A DNA stretch of 64,000 nt from the NCBI RefSeq assembly GCF_003057745.1, contig NZ_QBJD02000020.1:1-64000 (forward strand), read 5' to 3'. The position numbers and the translations under genes are program-made. The notes beneath the pieces are model-generated. The model searched no databases. It was not told the DNA's origin and saw only the letters and a list, made by a program, of their open reading frames with translations. Below are positions 1-9,621 of the stretch, piece by piece (positions within the stretch are counted from its first letter, which is position 1; the number at the start of each line of letters is the position of its first letter). The DNA comes from Enterobacter sp. RIT418. Its GTDB lineage: Bacteria > Pseudomonadota > Gammaproteobacteria > Enterobacterales > Enterobacteriaceae.

Positions 1-12
1 ACTGCCAGGCAT
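1..12 (+). rRNA. rrf: 3' end of a 5S rRNA gene (fragment)
   Basis: The first 12 bases, ACTGCCAGGCAT, match the last bases of enterobacterial 5S rRNA, and a strong terminator follows. In E. coli the mobBA genes sit directly after the rrnA operon, and the same order is seen here. Only the tip of the gene is inside the window. Confidence 0.85.
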
Positions 13-25
13 CAAACAAGTGAAG

Positions 26-58
26 AGGCCATCCGGAAGGATGGCCTTTTTGCGTTTT
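26..58 (+). terminator. rRNA operon terminator
   Basis: A perfect 9-bp stem (AGGCCATCC / GGATGGCCT, 26-34 with 39-47) with a GGAA loop is followed by T runs. It ends the rRNA operon just after the 5S end. Confidence 0.9.
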
Positions 59-109
59 TGAACCTCCAGGCTTTGTAGAGCGTATAAGCCGGCACTGCCG
101 TCCTGCAAG

Positions 110-613
110 TCAGATCGCACGCCACTTCACAATAAACTCCGCAATCTCATCCACATCATTCAAATCCAGCATTGGAACTTCAAGCGGCAACACGACATCG
201 CTGGCCACTGCAATCACATGCTCATCAAGCGTTAACTCGCAAGCGTCATGCCCTGCATCGCTTCTGAATAGCAGGATCTTAGGCACGGTCTCATGCTTAA
301 ACCCCTCAACCAGCACCAGATCCAGCGTGGAATGATCCATCCTGCTAACCAAATAATTAAGATCTAAAGGCATCTCGTCCGGTGTCTCGGTCATTAATGC
401 CCAGCGCTGGCTGCTCGCTACCATCGTTTGAGCAGCGCCCGCCTTACGAAGCTCAAAGCTGTCCTTACCCGGCTTATCGACATCCATATTATGATGAGTG
501 TGCTTTATCAACCCAGGACGTAGGCCTCTGACGCAAAGTGCGGGTATCAGTTTTTTGAGAAGCGTTGTCTTACCAGTGCCGCTCCAGGCGGAAATCGCTA
601 AAACGGGCGTCAT
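110..613 (-). CDS. mobB: Molybdopterin-guanine dinucleotide biosynthesis adaptor MobB
   Basis: 167 residues, close to the roughly 175 of E. coli MobB. A P-loop SGTGKTT lies at residues 11-17, followed by the [16 protein letters not shown] segment typical of the family. MobB is a cytoplasmic GTP-binding partner of MobA that assists attachment of GMP to molybdopterin; it is not strictly essential in E. coli. The gene follows mobA with a 4-bp overlap (ATGA), so the two should be translationally coupled. The cofactor is needed by formate dehydrogenase-O, which is encoded later in this window. Confidence 0.95.
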   Translation of the reverse strand: MTPVLAISAWSGTGKTTLLKKLIPALCVRGLRPGLIKHTHHNMDVDKPGKDSFELRKAGAAQTMVASSQRWALMTETPDEMPLDLNYLVSRMDHSTLDLVLVEGFKHETVPKILLFRSDAGHDACELTLDEHVIAVASDVVLPLEVPMLDLNDVDEIAEFIVKWRAI

Positions 614-1194
614 TGTTTCTCCTGCATCATTTGCAAATCTTCAGTGGTATTCACATTCAAAAATGCTGATTTTAGATCGCTAAAATCTACGGAATGACCG
701 CCAGACCGGCGCATAAATACCATCACGCGCCGTTCGCCGGATGTAAGATAGTCTTGTAAACCCTGTATTAACGAGTTATGCACTAAAGCAATCGTCGGAT
801 GGTCGCGTTCGCCGTCATGCACCCAGACGGCAGGCGCATCACCACGCTGCTCTATCAGACGTCCTACCAGACACGATGGAATAAACGGCGTATCGCATGA
901 ACAAAAGAGAAACCACTCTCCCTGGGACTGCTGCATGACCGAGAGCATTCCAGCCAGTGGACCTGGAAAATCAGCAAGACTGTCGTGATAAACGGGATAC
1001 CCGCTTTGCTGATAAACGTGAATGTGACGATTGGCGCTGATGGCCATTTCCGATACCTGATCTGCAAGTTTATCAGCGACATGCTGCCATAACGGCTTAC
1101 CGTTCAATATCTGCAGACCCTTATCTTTTCCGCCCATACGCGTTGCTCTTCCACCTGCCAACACGACGCCGATGATTTCCCGGTGCTGATTCAC
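610..1194 (-). CDS. mobA: Molybdenum cofactor guanylyltransferase MobA
   Basis: 194 residues, the usual length. The N-terminal nucleotidyltransferase signature [16 protein letters not shown] lies at residues 12-27. The enzyme transfers GMP from GTP to Mo-molybdopterin, giving the bis-MGD cofactor of DMSO-reductase-family enzymes such as FdoG. It is the first gene of the mobA-mobB operon and diverges from yihD, with 68 bp between their starts. Confidence 0.96.
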   Translation of the reverse strand: MNQHREIIGVVLAGGRATRMGGKDKGLQILNGKPLWQHVADKLADQVSEMAISANRHIHVYQQSGYPVYHDSLADFPGPLAGMLSVMQQSQGEWFLFCSCDTPFIPSCLVGRLIEQRGDAPAVWVHDGERDHPTIALVHNSLIQGLQDYLTSGERRVMVFMRRSGGHSVDFSDLKSAFLNVNTTEDLQMMQEKQ

Positions 1195-1262
1195 GAATAT
1201 CGCCTCTTTTATTGTGGGATTGACCCTGCTAACGTGTCTCTCTAAATGAAAGGAGCACTACC

Positions 1263-1532
1263 ATGAAATGTAAACGTCTGAATGAAGTTATTGAACTCCT
1301 CCAGCCCGCCTGGCAAAAAGAGCCAGAGCTGAATCTGGTGCAATTTTTACAGAAACTGGCGAAAGAGTCAGGTTTTGACGGTGAACTGGCAGACCTTTCT
1401 GACGACATTCTGATCTATCACCTGAAAATGCGCGATTCTGCCAAAGATGCCGTCATTCCGGGTATTCAGAAAGATTATGAGGAAGATTTCAAAACCGCGT
1501 TGCTGCGGGCGCGTGGCGTAATTAAAGAGTAA
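1263..1532 (+). CDS. yihD: YihD, conserved DUF1040 protein
   Basis: 89 residues, soluble, and full length compared with E. coli YihD. An AGGAGC Shine-Dalgarno lies about 8 bp before the ATG. No enzymatic motif is visible. The position just upstream of srkA-dsbA is conserved in enterobacteria. The molecular role is not established from the sequence. Confidence 0.93.
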   Translation: MKCKRLNEVIELLQPAWQKEPELNLVQFLQKLAKESGFDGELADLSDDILIYHLKMRDSAKDAVIPGIQKDYEEDFKTALLRARGVIKE

Positions 1533-1607
1533 AAGCTTGTAAGCGGAGCCACCGATATCGCCACAAAATGATATCCTGAATCATTCGTATAATTTCCGGA
1601 TGATCGG

Positions 1608-2594
1608 ATGAACGACCAGGCTTTCACTTTCCAGACATTACACCCGGATACCATCATGGACGCTCTGTTCGAGCAGGGTATTCGGGTGGACTCCGGACTA
1701 ACACCGTTAAATAGCTACGAAAACCGCGTCTATCAGTTTCAGGACGAGGAGCGTCAGCGTTTTGTTGTAAAATTCTATCGCCCTGAGCGCTGGACAGCAG
1801 AACAAATTCAGGAAGAACATCAGTTTGCCCATGATTTGCTGGATGACGATGTGCCCGTTGCTGCGCCCCTGAAATTTAATAACCAAACGTTGCTTACGCA
1901 CGAAGGTTTTTTCTACGCCGTATTTCCAAGTCTGGGCGGCCGCCAGTTTGAAGCCGATAATATCGATCAGATGGAATGGGTTGCTCGCTATCTGGGGCGC
2001 ATTCACCAGACGGGACGTAAAAAAAGCTTTATTGCCCGCCCGACTATCGGTATTCAGGAATACCTCACCGAACCACGACAGATATTCGAAACGTCGACGC
2101 TTATCCCGAAAGGGTTAAAGGTTAATTTCCTCAATGCGACTGACAAGCTTATCAGTGCGGTAAAGGCCTGCTGGCGCGACGATATTTCCACGCTACGCCT
2201 GCACGGCGATTGTCACGCGGGTAATATTTTATGGCGCGATGGCCCCTTGTTTATCGATCTGGATGATGCCCGCATGGGGCCGGCCGTTCAGGATCTGTGG
2301 ATGCTGCTCAATGGTGATAAAGCCGAGCAACGCATGCAGCTTGAAACTATCATTGAAGCGTATGAAGAGTTTAGCCCCTTTAATTCAGACGAAATTGCAC
2401 TGATTGAACCTTTACGCGCGATGCGTTTTGTTTATTATCTCGCATGGCTAATCAGACGTTGGGATGACCCCGCATTTCCCCGTAATTTCCCGTGGCTTAC
2501 CGGGGAGGATTACTGGCGCAACCAGATATCCACATTTACCGAGCAGGTAAAGGTTCTACAGGAACCGCCTTTGCAATTAACGCCAATGTATTAA
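1608..2594 (+). CDS. srkA: Stress response kinase A (SrkA/RdoA/YihE)
   Basis: 328 residues with an aminoglycoside-phosphotransferase-like Ser/Thr kinase fold. The catalytic loop HGDCHAGN is near residues 200-208 and the metal-binding FIDLDDA follows near 220. E. coli SrkA is a Cpx-regulated kinase that counters MazF-linked stress death. The gene ends 26 bp before dsbA, consistent with the known srkA-dsbA co-transcription. Confidence 0.95.
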   Translation: MNDQAFTFQTLHPDTIMDALFEQGIRVDSGLTPLNSYENRVYQFQDEERQRFVVKFYRPERWTAEQIQEEHQFAHDLLDDDVPVAAPLKFNNQTLLTHEGFFYAVFPSLGGRQFEADNIDQMEWVARYLGRIHQTGRKKSFIARPTIGIQEYLTEPRQIFETSTLIPKGLKVNFLNATDKLISAVKACWRDDISTLRLHGDCHAGNILWRDGPLFIDLDDARMGPAVQDLWMLLNGDKAEQRMQLETIIEAYEEFSPFNSDEIALIEPLRAMRFVYYLAWLIRRWDDPAFPRNFPWLTGEDYWRNQISTFTEQVKVLQEPPLQLTPMY

Positions 2595-2620
2595 TAGGAC
2601 ACACCAGGAGAGAGTTAATC

Positions 2621-3244
2621 ATGAAAAAAGTATGGCTGGCGCTGGCAGGTATGATTCTGGCATTTAGCGCTTCCGCTGCGCAGTTTACCGACGGCAAACA
2701 GTATACCACGCTGGAGAAGCCCGTTGCTGGCGAGCCTCAGGTGCTGGAGTTCTTCTCGTTCTATTGCCCGCACTGCTATCAGTTCGAGGAAGTTCTTCAT
2801 GTTTCTGATAACGTGAAGAAGAAGCTGCCTGAAGGCACCAAAATGACTAAATACCACGTCGAGTTCCTTGGCCCATTGGGCAAAGACCTGACCCAAGCGT
2901 GGGCGGTTGCGATCGCGCTGGGCGTGGAAGATAAAATCACTGCACCAATGTTTGAAGCTGTACAGAAAACTCAGACTGTGCAGACCACCGCAGACATCCG
3001 TAAAGTGTTCGTAGATGCTGGTATCAAGGGTGAAGACTACGACGCGGCCTGGAACAGCTTTGTCGTAAAATCCCTGGTTGCTCAGCAGGAAAAAGCCGCT
3101 GCCGATCTGCAGCTGCAGGGCGTACCGGCGATGTTTGTTAACGGTAAATACCAGCTGAATATGCAGGGTATGGACACCAGCAGCATGGATATCTTCGTAC
3201 AACAGTACGCTGATACCGTGAAATACCTGGTTGAGAAGAAGTAA
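2621..3244 (+). CDS. dsbA: Thiol:disulfide interchange protein DsbA
   Basis: 207 residues (E. coli 208). The start was set at ATG 2621, behind a CAGGAGAG ribosome site, because it begins the signal peptide [19 protein letters not shown]; a longer upstream frame is only an overlap with srkA. The thioredoxin active site CPHC is at precursor residues 49-52 (mature 30-33), and the cis-proline segment GVPAMFVNG is near the C-terminus. It oxidises cysteine pairs in proteins entering the periplasm and is itself reoxidised by DsbB. Confidence 0.98.
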   Translation: MKKVWLALAGMILAFSASAAQFTDGKQYTTLEKPVAGEPQVLEFFSFYCPHCYQFEEVLHVSDNVKKKLPEGTKMTKYHVEFLGPLGKDLTQAWAVAIALGVEDKITAPMFEAVQKTQTVQTTADIRKVFVDAGIKGEDYDAAWNSFVVKSLVAQQEKAAADLQLQGVPAMFVNGKYQLNMQGMDTSSMDIFVQQYADTVKYLVEKK

Positions 3245-3261
3245 GTTGCCCTAAATAAAAG

Positions 3262-3289
3262 AAAACGCCGGTCACTGACCGGCGTTTTT
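3262..3289. terminator. Bidirectional terminator between dsbA and yihG
   Basis: AAAACGCCGGTCA / TGACCGGCGTTTT form a near-perfect stem with A and T runs on the two sides. The stop codon of convergent yihG (3272-3274) lies inside the hairpin, so this element ends both transcripts. Confidence 0.85.
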
Positions 3290-4180
3290 GCATGAAGATT
3301 TTATGTGGTCTATCTGTTCGTCTTTATCTTTCCAGAGCGTATTGAGCCAAAGCTGGAAACGACGTTTAAAATGTTTATCGTTAACGTAATCGCCATGCAG
3401 TTCGCTAGCAATTGGCACGAGATTAACCCGTACCACAATACGCGTCAGCTTTCCGCGAAGCATATCGTAGAAGGGCGTCTTATCATTCTCCGGATAGCAG
3501 AGCGTCACGTTCAATAATTTATCGAACTGCTCCCCCAACACATTTAGCGCCATGGCGATACCGGCAGCCTTCGGAGGCAAAAGATTCTGATAAGGGGAAC
3601 GCGTCTGACGGTGCTTCTCTTCAGTAAAGCGAGAACCTTCGACAAAATTGACGATCGTCGTTGGATGTACGCGAAACTTCTCACAGGAGCGGCGCGTGGT
3701 TTCAACGTCTTTCCCGCGACGCTCAGGATGACGAAGAAGATACCCGCGTGAATAGCGTTTCATAAACGGCATATCCAGCGCCCAGCAGGCGAGACCGATA
3801 AAAGGCACCCAGGCGAGCTGCTGTTTCAGAAAATACTTATTCATCGGGATATGTTTGCGAAACAGCACGCATAAAACCACGATATCTGCCCAGCTATGGT
3901 GATTGCAAATCAGCAAATACCAGTTCTTCTTGTTCAATCCTTCCAGGCCTTCAACATCCCATTTGAGATGAGGATTCAGGCAAAGCAGAAGCGCGAGCCC
4001 CTCACACCAGCAGTACATCATGAAATTACAAAATGCAGAGACGGCGCGCCACACTGTAGGGATGGGAAGCAGCAGTTTAAATATCCCGGCGATAATGATC
4101 GGCACTGAACAGGCGATGGTAACCAGGATCGTTAAAATGATGCTTAAAGGTAGGGTAAATACAGCGAGCAGTCTCGACAT
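3272..4180 (-). CDS. yihG: Inner-membrane acyltransferase YihG (PlsC family)
   Basis: 302 residues (E. coli about 310). A hydrophobic N-terminal pair of segments anchors the protein. The acyltransferase motif I NHHSWAD lies near residues 92-98 and motif III FVEGSRF near 178-185. E. coli YihG has been reported as a lysophosphatidic acid acyltransferase that influences cis-vaccenate incorporation. It is convergent with dsbA. Confidence 0.9.
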   Translation of the reverse strand: MSRLLAVFTLPLSIILTILVTIACSVPIIIAGIFKLLLPIPTVWRAVSAFCNFMMYCWCEGLALLLCLNPHLKWDVEGLEGLNKKNWYLLICNHHSWADIVVLCVLFRKHIPMNKYFLKQQLAWVPFIGLACWALDMPFMKRYSRGYLLRHPERRGKDVETTRRSCEKFRVHPTTIVNFVEGSRFTEEKHRQTRSPYQNLLPPKAAGIAMALNVLGEQFDKLLNVTLCYPENDKTPFYDMLRGKLTRIVVRVNLVPIASELHGDYVNDKHFKRRFQLWLNTLWKDKDEQIDHIKSSCKNAGQ

Positions 4181-4486
4181 GATGAGCTTTTTCAGATAGT
4201 TAGCTATAAATGAGCGACCCAGGAGACGCCGCAGGGCGCTGATTTTATCAGAAATAAGACAAAAAAATGGCGGTTTAAACCTGTTAATCGACGCTTTTCA
4301 CGTTCACTTGACATTTCAACTCTTCAAATTGAGGGCGTAAGGCTTATATCCACACAGACTAAATAGCGAACAAGAGGCAATATTAAGATTGTTGAATTGT
4401 TAATTCATTGATTTATATTAATAATTTAATGGTGGGCTGACACGATGCTTACGTATTATTCTTCCGTATTGAAATTATTCACAAAC

Positions 4487-4495
4487 TTATCCACA
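4487..4495 (+). promoter_or_regulatory. Consensus DnaA box upstream of polA
   Basis: TTATCCACA is an exact match to the high-affinity DnaA box, 124 bp before the polA start. DnaA has been reported to stimulate polA expression in E. coli. The rest of the 438-bp yihG-polA gap is AT-rich and holds the polA promoter region. Confidence 0.65.
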
Positions 4496-4501
4496 GTTTC
4501 A

Positions 4502-4532
4502 ATTTTGCGATCGATCCTCACGATCGCAAAAT
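4502..4532. promoter_or_regulatory. 12-bp inverted repeat before polA
   Basis: ATTTTGCGATCG (4502-4513) and CGATCGCAAAAT (4521-4532) are exact reverse complements around a 7-nt loop. The element lies 7 bp after the DnaA box and 86 bp before polA. It could be an operator or a leader hairpin. As a terminator it has only a broken T tract (CTTTTCC). Confidence 0.6.
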
Positions 4533-4618
4533 CTTTTCCTGTAAAGGGCGCTAAAAACTGATGTTTTTATGCTTCTGTGGCATCCTTTACCCATAAATTG
4601 ATTAAAGGCACGGACATT

Positions 4619-7411
4619 ATGGTTCAGATCCCAGAAAACCCTCTTATTCTCGTCGACGGCTCCTCTTACCTGTATCGGGCGTATCATGCGTTTCCTCCTC
4701 TGACCAACAGCGCGGGAGAACCTACCGGCGCGATGTACGGCGTACTCAACATGCTGCGCAGCCTTATTCTCCAGTATAAGCCTACGCATGCGGCAGTTGT
4801 TTTTGATGCGAAGGGCAAAACCTTCCGCGACGAGCTGTTTGAGCATTACAAGTCCCACCGTCCACCGATGCCTGATGATTTGCGAGCGCAAATTGAACCG
4901 TTGCATGCCATGGTGAAAGCAATGGGTCTTCCGCTGATGGCGGTCTCTGGCGTAGAAGCTGATGACGTCATTGGTACGCTGGCGCGAGAGGCCGAAAAGC
5001 TGGGGCGTCCAGTGCTGATCAGTACCGGTGATAAAGATATGGCGCAGCTGGTGACGCCGGGAATCACCCTGATTAACACCATGACCAACACCATTCTGGG
5101 TCCGGAAGAAGTGGTGGCTAAATATGGCGTACCGCCAGAACTGATCATCGACTTCCTTGCCCTGATGGGCGACTCCTCAGATAACATCCCCGGCGTACCG
5201 GGCGTGGGCGAAAAGACGGCGCAGGCGTTGCTGCAAGGTCTGGGTGGCCTCAATACGCTGTATGCCGAATCGGACAAAATCGCCGGGCTCTCTTTCCGCG
5301 GTGCGAAAACCATGGCGGGAAAACTGGAAGAGAACAAAGAGGTGGCGTACCTCTCCTACCAGCTGGCCACCATTAAAACCGACGTGGAGCTGGAATTGAC
5401 CTGCGAACAGCTTGAAGTCCAGGAGCCCGCCGCGGATGACCTGCTTGGCCTGTTTAAAAAATACGAATTTAAACGCTGGATCGCGGATGTGGAAGCCGGC
5501 AAATGGCTGCAGGCAAAAGGGGCAAAACCTGCTGCAAAGCCTAAAAACACCATTGTGATTGATGCTGAAGAGCTGGTTGAAGAAGACGCGACGGAGCTTT
5601 CGTTCGACAACTATGAAACCATCCTCGAAGAGCCGCAGCTGCTCGCATGGATCGAGAAGCTGAAAAAAGCGCCGGTGTTTGCTTTCGACACGGAAACCGA
5701 CAGCCTTGATAATATTTCGGCCAATATGGTGGGCCTGTCGTTTGCGACAGAGCCTGGCGTTGCGGCGTATGTTCCCGTCGCGCATGACTACCTTGATGCG
5801 CCGGATCAGCTCTCACGCGACCGCGTATTAGAACTGATGAAGCCTCTGCTTGAAGATGAAAAGGCGTTGAAGGTAGGTCAAAACCTCAAATACGATCGCG
5901 GTATCCTTCAGAACTACGGCATTGAGCTTCGCGGGATCGCTTTCGACACGATGCTGGAATCCTACATTCTGGACAGCGTGGCGGGCCGTCACGATATGGA
6001 CTCTCTCTCCGATCGCTGGCTGAAGCATAAAACTATCACTTTTGAAGAGATTGCAGGCAAAGGCAAAAATCAGCTGACCTTTAACCAGATAGCCCTGGAA
6101 GAAGCGGGCCGCTATGCGGCGGAAGATGCTGACGTTACGCTTCAGCTGCACCTTAAAATGTGGCCAAAGCTGCAAAAGAACGAAGGTCCGTTAAACGTAT
6201 TCCAGCATATCGAAATGCCGCTTGTTCCGGTGCTTTCCCGCATCGAACGTAACGGCGTAAAAATCGATCCAACGGTACTGCATAACCACTCCGGCGAACT
6301 TGCGCAGCGTCTGACCGAGCTGGAGCAAAAAGCGCACGAGCTTGCCGGTGAGCCGTTTAACCTTTCATCACCAAAACAGCTGCAGACTATTCTGTTTGAA
6401 AAACAGGGCATCAAGCCGCTGAAGAAAACCCCTGGCGGTGCGCCGTCAACGTCTGAAGAGGTGCTGGAAGAGCTGGCGCTGGACTACCCGCTGCCAAAGG
6501 TTATCCTCCAGTACCGAGGCCTGGCGAAGCTAAAATCGACCTACACCGACAAGCTGCCGCTGATGATTAACCCGAAAACCGGGCGCGTTCATACCTCCTA
6601 CCATCAGGCCGTTGCGGCCACGGGGCGGCTTTCATCCACCGATCCTAACCTGCAAAACATCCCGGTACGTAATGAGGAAGGCCGTCGTATTCGCCAGGCG
6701 TTTATCGCTCCGGATGACTACCTGATTGTCTCAGCGGACTACTCGCAAATCGAGCTGCGCATCATGGCGCATCTGTCTCGCGACAAAGGTTTGCTGACGG
6801 CGTTTGCCGAAGGGAAAGACATCCACCGTGCGACCGCGGCGGAAGTTTTCGGGCTGCCGCTTGAGAGCGTGACGAACGAACAGCGCCGCAGCGCTAAAGC
6901 CATCAACTTTGGCCTGATCTACGGGATGAGCGCCTTTGGCCTGTCGCGCCAGCTCAACATTCCGCGTAAAGAGTCGCAAAAATACATGGATCTCTACTTT
7001 GAACGCTACCCTGGCGTGCTGGAGTATATGGAGCGCACCCGTGCGCAGGCGAAAGAGAAAGGCTATGTCGAAACGCTGGATGGTCGTCGTCTCTATCTGC
7101 CGGATATTACGTCCAGCAACGCTGCACGCCGTGCAGGGGCGGAACGCGCGGCGATTAACGCGCCGATGCAAGGTACGGCTGCGGACATCATTAAACGCGC
7201 GATGATCGCCGTGGACGCCTGGCTGGAAAAGGAAAAGCCTCGCGTGCGCATGATCATGCAGGTTCACGATGAACTGGTGTTTGAAGTACATAAAGACGAT
7301 CTGGAACCTGTCTCTAAAAAGATCCACGAACTGATGGAAAGCAGCATGAAACTGGACGTGCCGTTGCTGGTGGAAGTTGGCAGCGGTGAAAACTGGGATC
7401 AGGCTCACTAG
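4619..7411 (+). CDS. polA: DNA polymerase I
   Basis: 930 residues from ATG 4619 (MVQIPENPL..., matching the E. coli N-terminus; E. coli 928). Three domains are in order. The 5'-3' flap nuclease covers about 1-320. The 3'-5' exonuclease has FDTETDS with metal ligands D357 and E359. The polymerase has motif A DYSQIELR (D707), motif [15 protein letters not shown] and motif [11 protein letters not shown]. All catalytic residues are present. It fills gaps and removes Okazaki RNA primers. A hairpin terminator follows, then the Spot 42 gene, as in E. coli. Confidence 0.98.
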   Translation: MVQIPENPLILVDGSSYLYRAYHAFPPLTNSAGEPTGAMYGVLNMLRSLILQYKPTHAAVVFDAKGKTFRDELFEHYKSHRPPMPDDLRAQIEPLHAMVKAMGLPLMAVSGVEADDVIGTLAREAEKLGRPVLISTGDKDMAQLVTPGITLINTMTNTILGPEEVVAKYGVPPELIIDFLALMGDSSDNIPGVPGVGEKTAQALLQGLGGLNTLYAESDKIAGLSFRGAKTMAGKLEENKEVAYLSYQLATIKTDVELELTCEQLEVQEPAADDLLGLFKKYEFKRWIADVEAGKWLQAKGAKPAAKPKNTIVIDAEELVEEDATELSFDNYETILEEPQLLAWIEKLKKAPVFAFDTETDSLDNISANMVGLSFATEPGVAAYVPVAHDYLDAPDQLSRDRVLELMKPLLEDEKALKVGQNLKYDRGILQNYGIELRGIAFDTMLESYILDSVAGRHDMDSLSDRWLKHKTITFEEIAGKGKNQLTFNQIALEEAGRYAAEDADVTLQLHLKMWPKLQKNEGPLNVFQHIEMPLVPVLSRIERNGVKIDPTVLHNHSGELAQRLTELEQKAHELAGEPFNLSSPKQLQTILFEKQGIKPLKKTPGGAPSTSEEVLEELALDYPLPKVILQYRGLAKLKSTYTDKLPLMINPKTGRVHTSYHQAVAATGRLSSTDPNLQNIPVRNEEGRRIRQAFIAPDDYLIVSADYSQIELRIMAHLSRDKGLLTAFAEGKDIHRATAAEVFGLPLESVTNEQRRSAKAINFGLIYGMSAFGLSRQLNIPRKESQKYMDLYFERYPGVLEYMERTRAQAKEKGYVETLDGRRLYLPDITSSNAARRAGAERAAINAPMQGTAADIIKRAMIAVDAWLEKEKPRVRMIMQVHDELVFEVHKDDLEPVSKKIHELMESSMKLDVPLLVEVGSGENWDQAH

Positions 7412-7424
7412 AGGTTATAGGAAT

Positions 7425-7470
7425 AACGCCCTTTTTATGTAAGTTAGCAACATAACTTAGGGCGTTTTGT
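7425..7470 (+). terminator. polA terminator hairpin
   Basis: AACGCCC (7425-7431) pairs with GGGCGTT (7460-7466), with further internal pairing (ATGT / ACAT), followed by a short T run. It lies 13 bp after the polA stop. Confidence 0.7.
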
Positions 7471-7559
7471 GACGATCATTAGATTTCCCTATGTAAAGAG
7501 TGAAAAAAAACTACAAAAAGTGCTTTTTCTGCGGTTAAAAAAGCGGTAGAGTTAACGAC

Positions 7560-7668
7560 GTAGGGTACAGAGGTAAGATGTTCTATCTTTCAGACCTTTT
7601 ACTTCACGTAATCGGATTTGGCTGAATATTTTAGCCGCCCCAGTCAGTAATGACTGGGGCGTTTTTTA
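7560..7668 (+). ncRNA. spf: Spot 42 small RNA
   Basis: 109 nt beginning GTAGGGTACAGAGG, nearly identical to E. coli Spot 42, and ending in the terminator stem GCCCCAGTCA / TGACTGGGGC plus T6. It is an Hfq-dependent sRNA that represses galK and many catabolic mRNAs when cAMP is low. A -10-like TAGAGT sits at 7547-7552. A partial CRP half-site (TGTGA) about 85-90 bp upstream would fit the known CRP repression but is weak. Confidence 0.97.
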
Positions 7669-7710
7669 TTGCGGCAAAGAAAAAAAACGCGGTCATTGCC
7701 GCGCTTGGTA

Positions 7711-8340
7711 TTACTCTTCTTCCGCTTCCGTCGCGGGTTCAAGCTCATTAAACCAGCTGTCGAGCTTCTGGCGAAGCTTATCCACACCCTGCTTTTTCAG
7801 TGAGGAAAAAGGCTCGACCTGCACATCACCATTAAAGGCCAGCACCGCTTCGCGAACCATATTCACCTGCGCTTTACGTGCGCCGCTTGCCAGCTTATCG
7901 GCTTTTGTCAGCAGCACCAGAACCGCGATATCGCTCGACACGGCCCAGTCAATCATCTGCTGATCGAGATCTTTCAGCGGGTGGCGAATATCCATCAGCA
8001 CCACCAGACCTTTCAGGCACTGGCGCTTTTCAAGGTATTCACCCAGCGCGCGCTGCCATTTGATCTTCATCTCTTCGGGCACCTGCGCGTAGCCATAGCC
8101 CGGCAGGTCGACGAGACGTTTGCCGTCTGCCACTTCAAACAGGTTGATCAGCTGCGTGCGGCCAGGGGTTTTTGAGGTGCGCGCCAGGTTTTTCTGGTTT
8201 GTCAGCGTGTTAAGGGCACTGGATTTCCCCGCATTGGAGCGGCCAGCAAATGCCACTTCAATACCCGTATCGGAAGGTAAGTGGCGAATATCAGGCGCAC
8301 TGGTGACAAAATGCGTCTGTTGATAGTTCCAGGTAGTCAC
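7711..8340 (-). CDS. engB: Ribosome biogenesis GTP-binding protein EngB (YihA/YsxC)
   Basis: 209 residues with G1 GRSNAGKSS near 33-41, the switch segment DLPGYGYA and G4 TKADK. It is an essential small GTPase of the TrmE-Era-EngA-EngB group needed for large ribosomal subunit assembly. The gene is convergent with spf and has an acidic C-terminal tail (ATEAEEE). A TATAAT-like -10 lies on the minus strand just upstream, near 8373-8378. Confidence 0.96.
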   Translation of the reverse strand: MTTWNYQQTHFVTSAPDIRHLPSDTGIEVAFAGRSNAGKSSALNTLTNQKNLARTSKTPGRTQLINLFEVADGKRLVDLPGYGYAQVPEEMKIKWQRALGEYLEKRQCLKGLVVLMDIRHPLKDLDQQMIDWAVSSDIAVLVLLTKADKLASGARKAQVNMVREAVLAFNGDVQVEPFSSLKKQGVDKLRQKLDSWFNELEPATEAEEE

Positions 8341-8440
8341 GTGGTCGTCTCCAAAATCGTAAGCTGTGGGGGATTATACCTGAATGCGGGCAAAAGGCTT
8401 TTCCCATCGTAACGGGCCTGTAGGTTAAAACCCTTCTGTC

Positions 8441-8458
8441 TGTAAGAGATCTGCCATA
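8441..8458 (+). promoter_or_regulatory. Candidate UvrY (GacA-type) box for csrC
   Basis: TGTAAGAGATCTGCCATA resembles the imperfect palindrome TGTAAG-N6-CTTACA bound by UvrY. It lies about 166 bp before the csrC start, the distance known for distal UvrY control of csrC. The second half is degenerate. The rest of the 8341-8606 gap holds the engB and csrC promoters (TTGTTA 8574-8579 and TAAAGT 8596-8601). Confidence 0.5.
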
Positions 8459-8606
8459 AAGTCTATGGGAGATTTAAGAGAAATCGCAGGCGTTAAATAC
8501 AGCAATGTATTTAAAATCAAAAGGTTGATTTAGGGTAATTATCTGAAAATTGATTTTTGTTCCTTTTGGTTGCTTGTTACTTTAACGGAAAAAGGTAAAG
8601 TGTGCG

Positions 8607-8848
8607 TCAAGGCGAGGATGCCACAGGATAACGACTTAAGGACAAGGGTCAGGAGCGCCAGGAGGCGAAGACTCAGGATTGTCAGGATGACAAGCGCCTG
8701 GAGGCGTTAAAACAGGAAATGGAACCGTATCACGGACGGTATCAGCCAAGGGATAAACAGGGTTTGTTGTTGGCAAACATGGAATGTCTGGCCCGTTAAG
8801 GGTTGTGAGTCAGGAAAAAAGGCGACAGATTGCTCTGTCGCCTTTTTT
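8607..8848 (+). ncRNA. csrC: CsrC small RNA
   Basis: Long blocks match E. coli CsrC, including GGGTCAGGAGCGCCAGGAGG and the 3' terminator GGCGACAGA / TCTGTCGCC plus T6. Many GGA motifs (AGGAT, CAGGA, AGGAG) are repeated, the sites that bind and titrate CsrA. The location between engB and yihI is conserved. The start was placed by alignment to E. coli and by the -10 TAAAGT; it may be off by a base or two. Confidence 0.92.
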
Positions 8849-8917
8849 CTTTGCTTGCTTTCTGCTAGATTTCGCCGCAATTCTATACTGAAGAAAACGA
8901 CTTAAAGATAAAACATC

Positions 8918-9433
8918 ATGAAAAAACCGACTACCGCAGCGGGCGCTAAACGTCCTGCAAAAGCACGCCGCAAAACGCGCGAAGAACTGAACCAGGAAGC
9001 GCGCGATCGCAAACGCGATAAAAAGCATCGTGGTCATGCTCCGGGCAGCCGTGCAGGCGGTAGCGGTGCTGAAGGCGCGTCTGCAAAAAACAAAGCGCAG
9101 AAAGATCCGCGCATCGGCAGTAAAACTCCCATTCCTCTGGGCGTGACAGACACCCCGGTCACTAAGCAGCACAAACCAAAGAGCGAGAAACCTATGCTTT
9201 CACCGCAGGCTGAGCTGGATTTGCTGGAGAACGATGAGCGCCTGGATGCGCTGCTGGAACGTCTTGAAGAGGGCGAGACCCTCACCGCAGAAGAGCAGTC
9301 ATGGGTTGATGCCAAGCTGGATCGCATTGACGAGCTGATGCAGAAGCTGGGCCTGTCTTACGACGATGAAGACGACGAAGAAGAAGACGAAAAGCAGGAA
9401 GATATGATGCGTCTTCTGAAGGGTGGAAACTAA
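8918..9433 (+). CDS. yihI: Der GTPase-activating protein YihI
   Basis: 171 residues. The first 70 are lysine/arginine-rich and probably disordered; the last 50 are acidic ([14 protein letters not shown]). E. coli YihI stimulates the GTPase Der (EngA) and so tunes late 50S ribosome assembly. It stands alone downstream of csrC and ahead of hemN. Confidence 0.94.
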   Translation: MKKPTTAAGAKRPAKARRKTREELNQEARDRKRDKKHRGHAPGSRAGGSGAEGASAKNKAQKDPRIGSKTPIPLGVTDTPVTKQHKPKSEKPMLSPQAELDLLENDERLDALLERLEEGETLTAEEQSWVDAKLDRIDELMQKLGLSYDDEDDEEEDEKQEDMMRLLKGGN

Positions 9434-9436
9434 CGT

Positions 9437-9619
9437 TTGCATCCGGCAGGCACGCTCGTCCTGCTTATAACCCTTCCGGTTATATGTTATCTGGTGTGGT
9501 TATTCGTTAAACTACGGCGGTTGTCGCGGCGACAGAAGTGGCTGCGCACCCGAATGATGGCCCGCAATGGGGCCAGAAAGGGCCGCCGTATACGAACGCG
9601 ACACCAACGGAAGGAGTGA
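9437..9619 (+). CDS. Small single-pass membrane protein between yihI and hemN (unrecognised)
   Basis: 60 residues: a short N-terminus, one transmembrane helix (about residues 6-24), then a very basic tail with about 16 Arg/Lys. The stop lies 2 bp before the hemN ATG, and its last codons carry the hemN ribosome site AAGGAG, so the two would be translationally coupled. It starts 4 bp after the yihI stop and fills the gap exactly. I do not recognise it with confidence; a remnant of the DUF2489 proteins found next to yihI in other gammaproteobacteria is one possibility. Reality as a gene is inferred from position and composition. Confidence 0.5.
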   Translation: MHPAGTLVLLITLPVICYLVWLFVKLRRLSRRQKWLRTRMMARNGARKGRRIRTRHQRKE

Positions 9620-9621
9620 GC

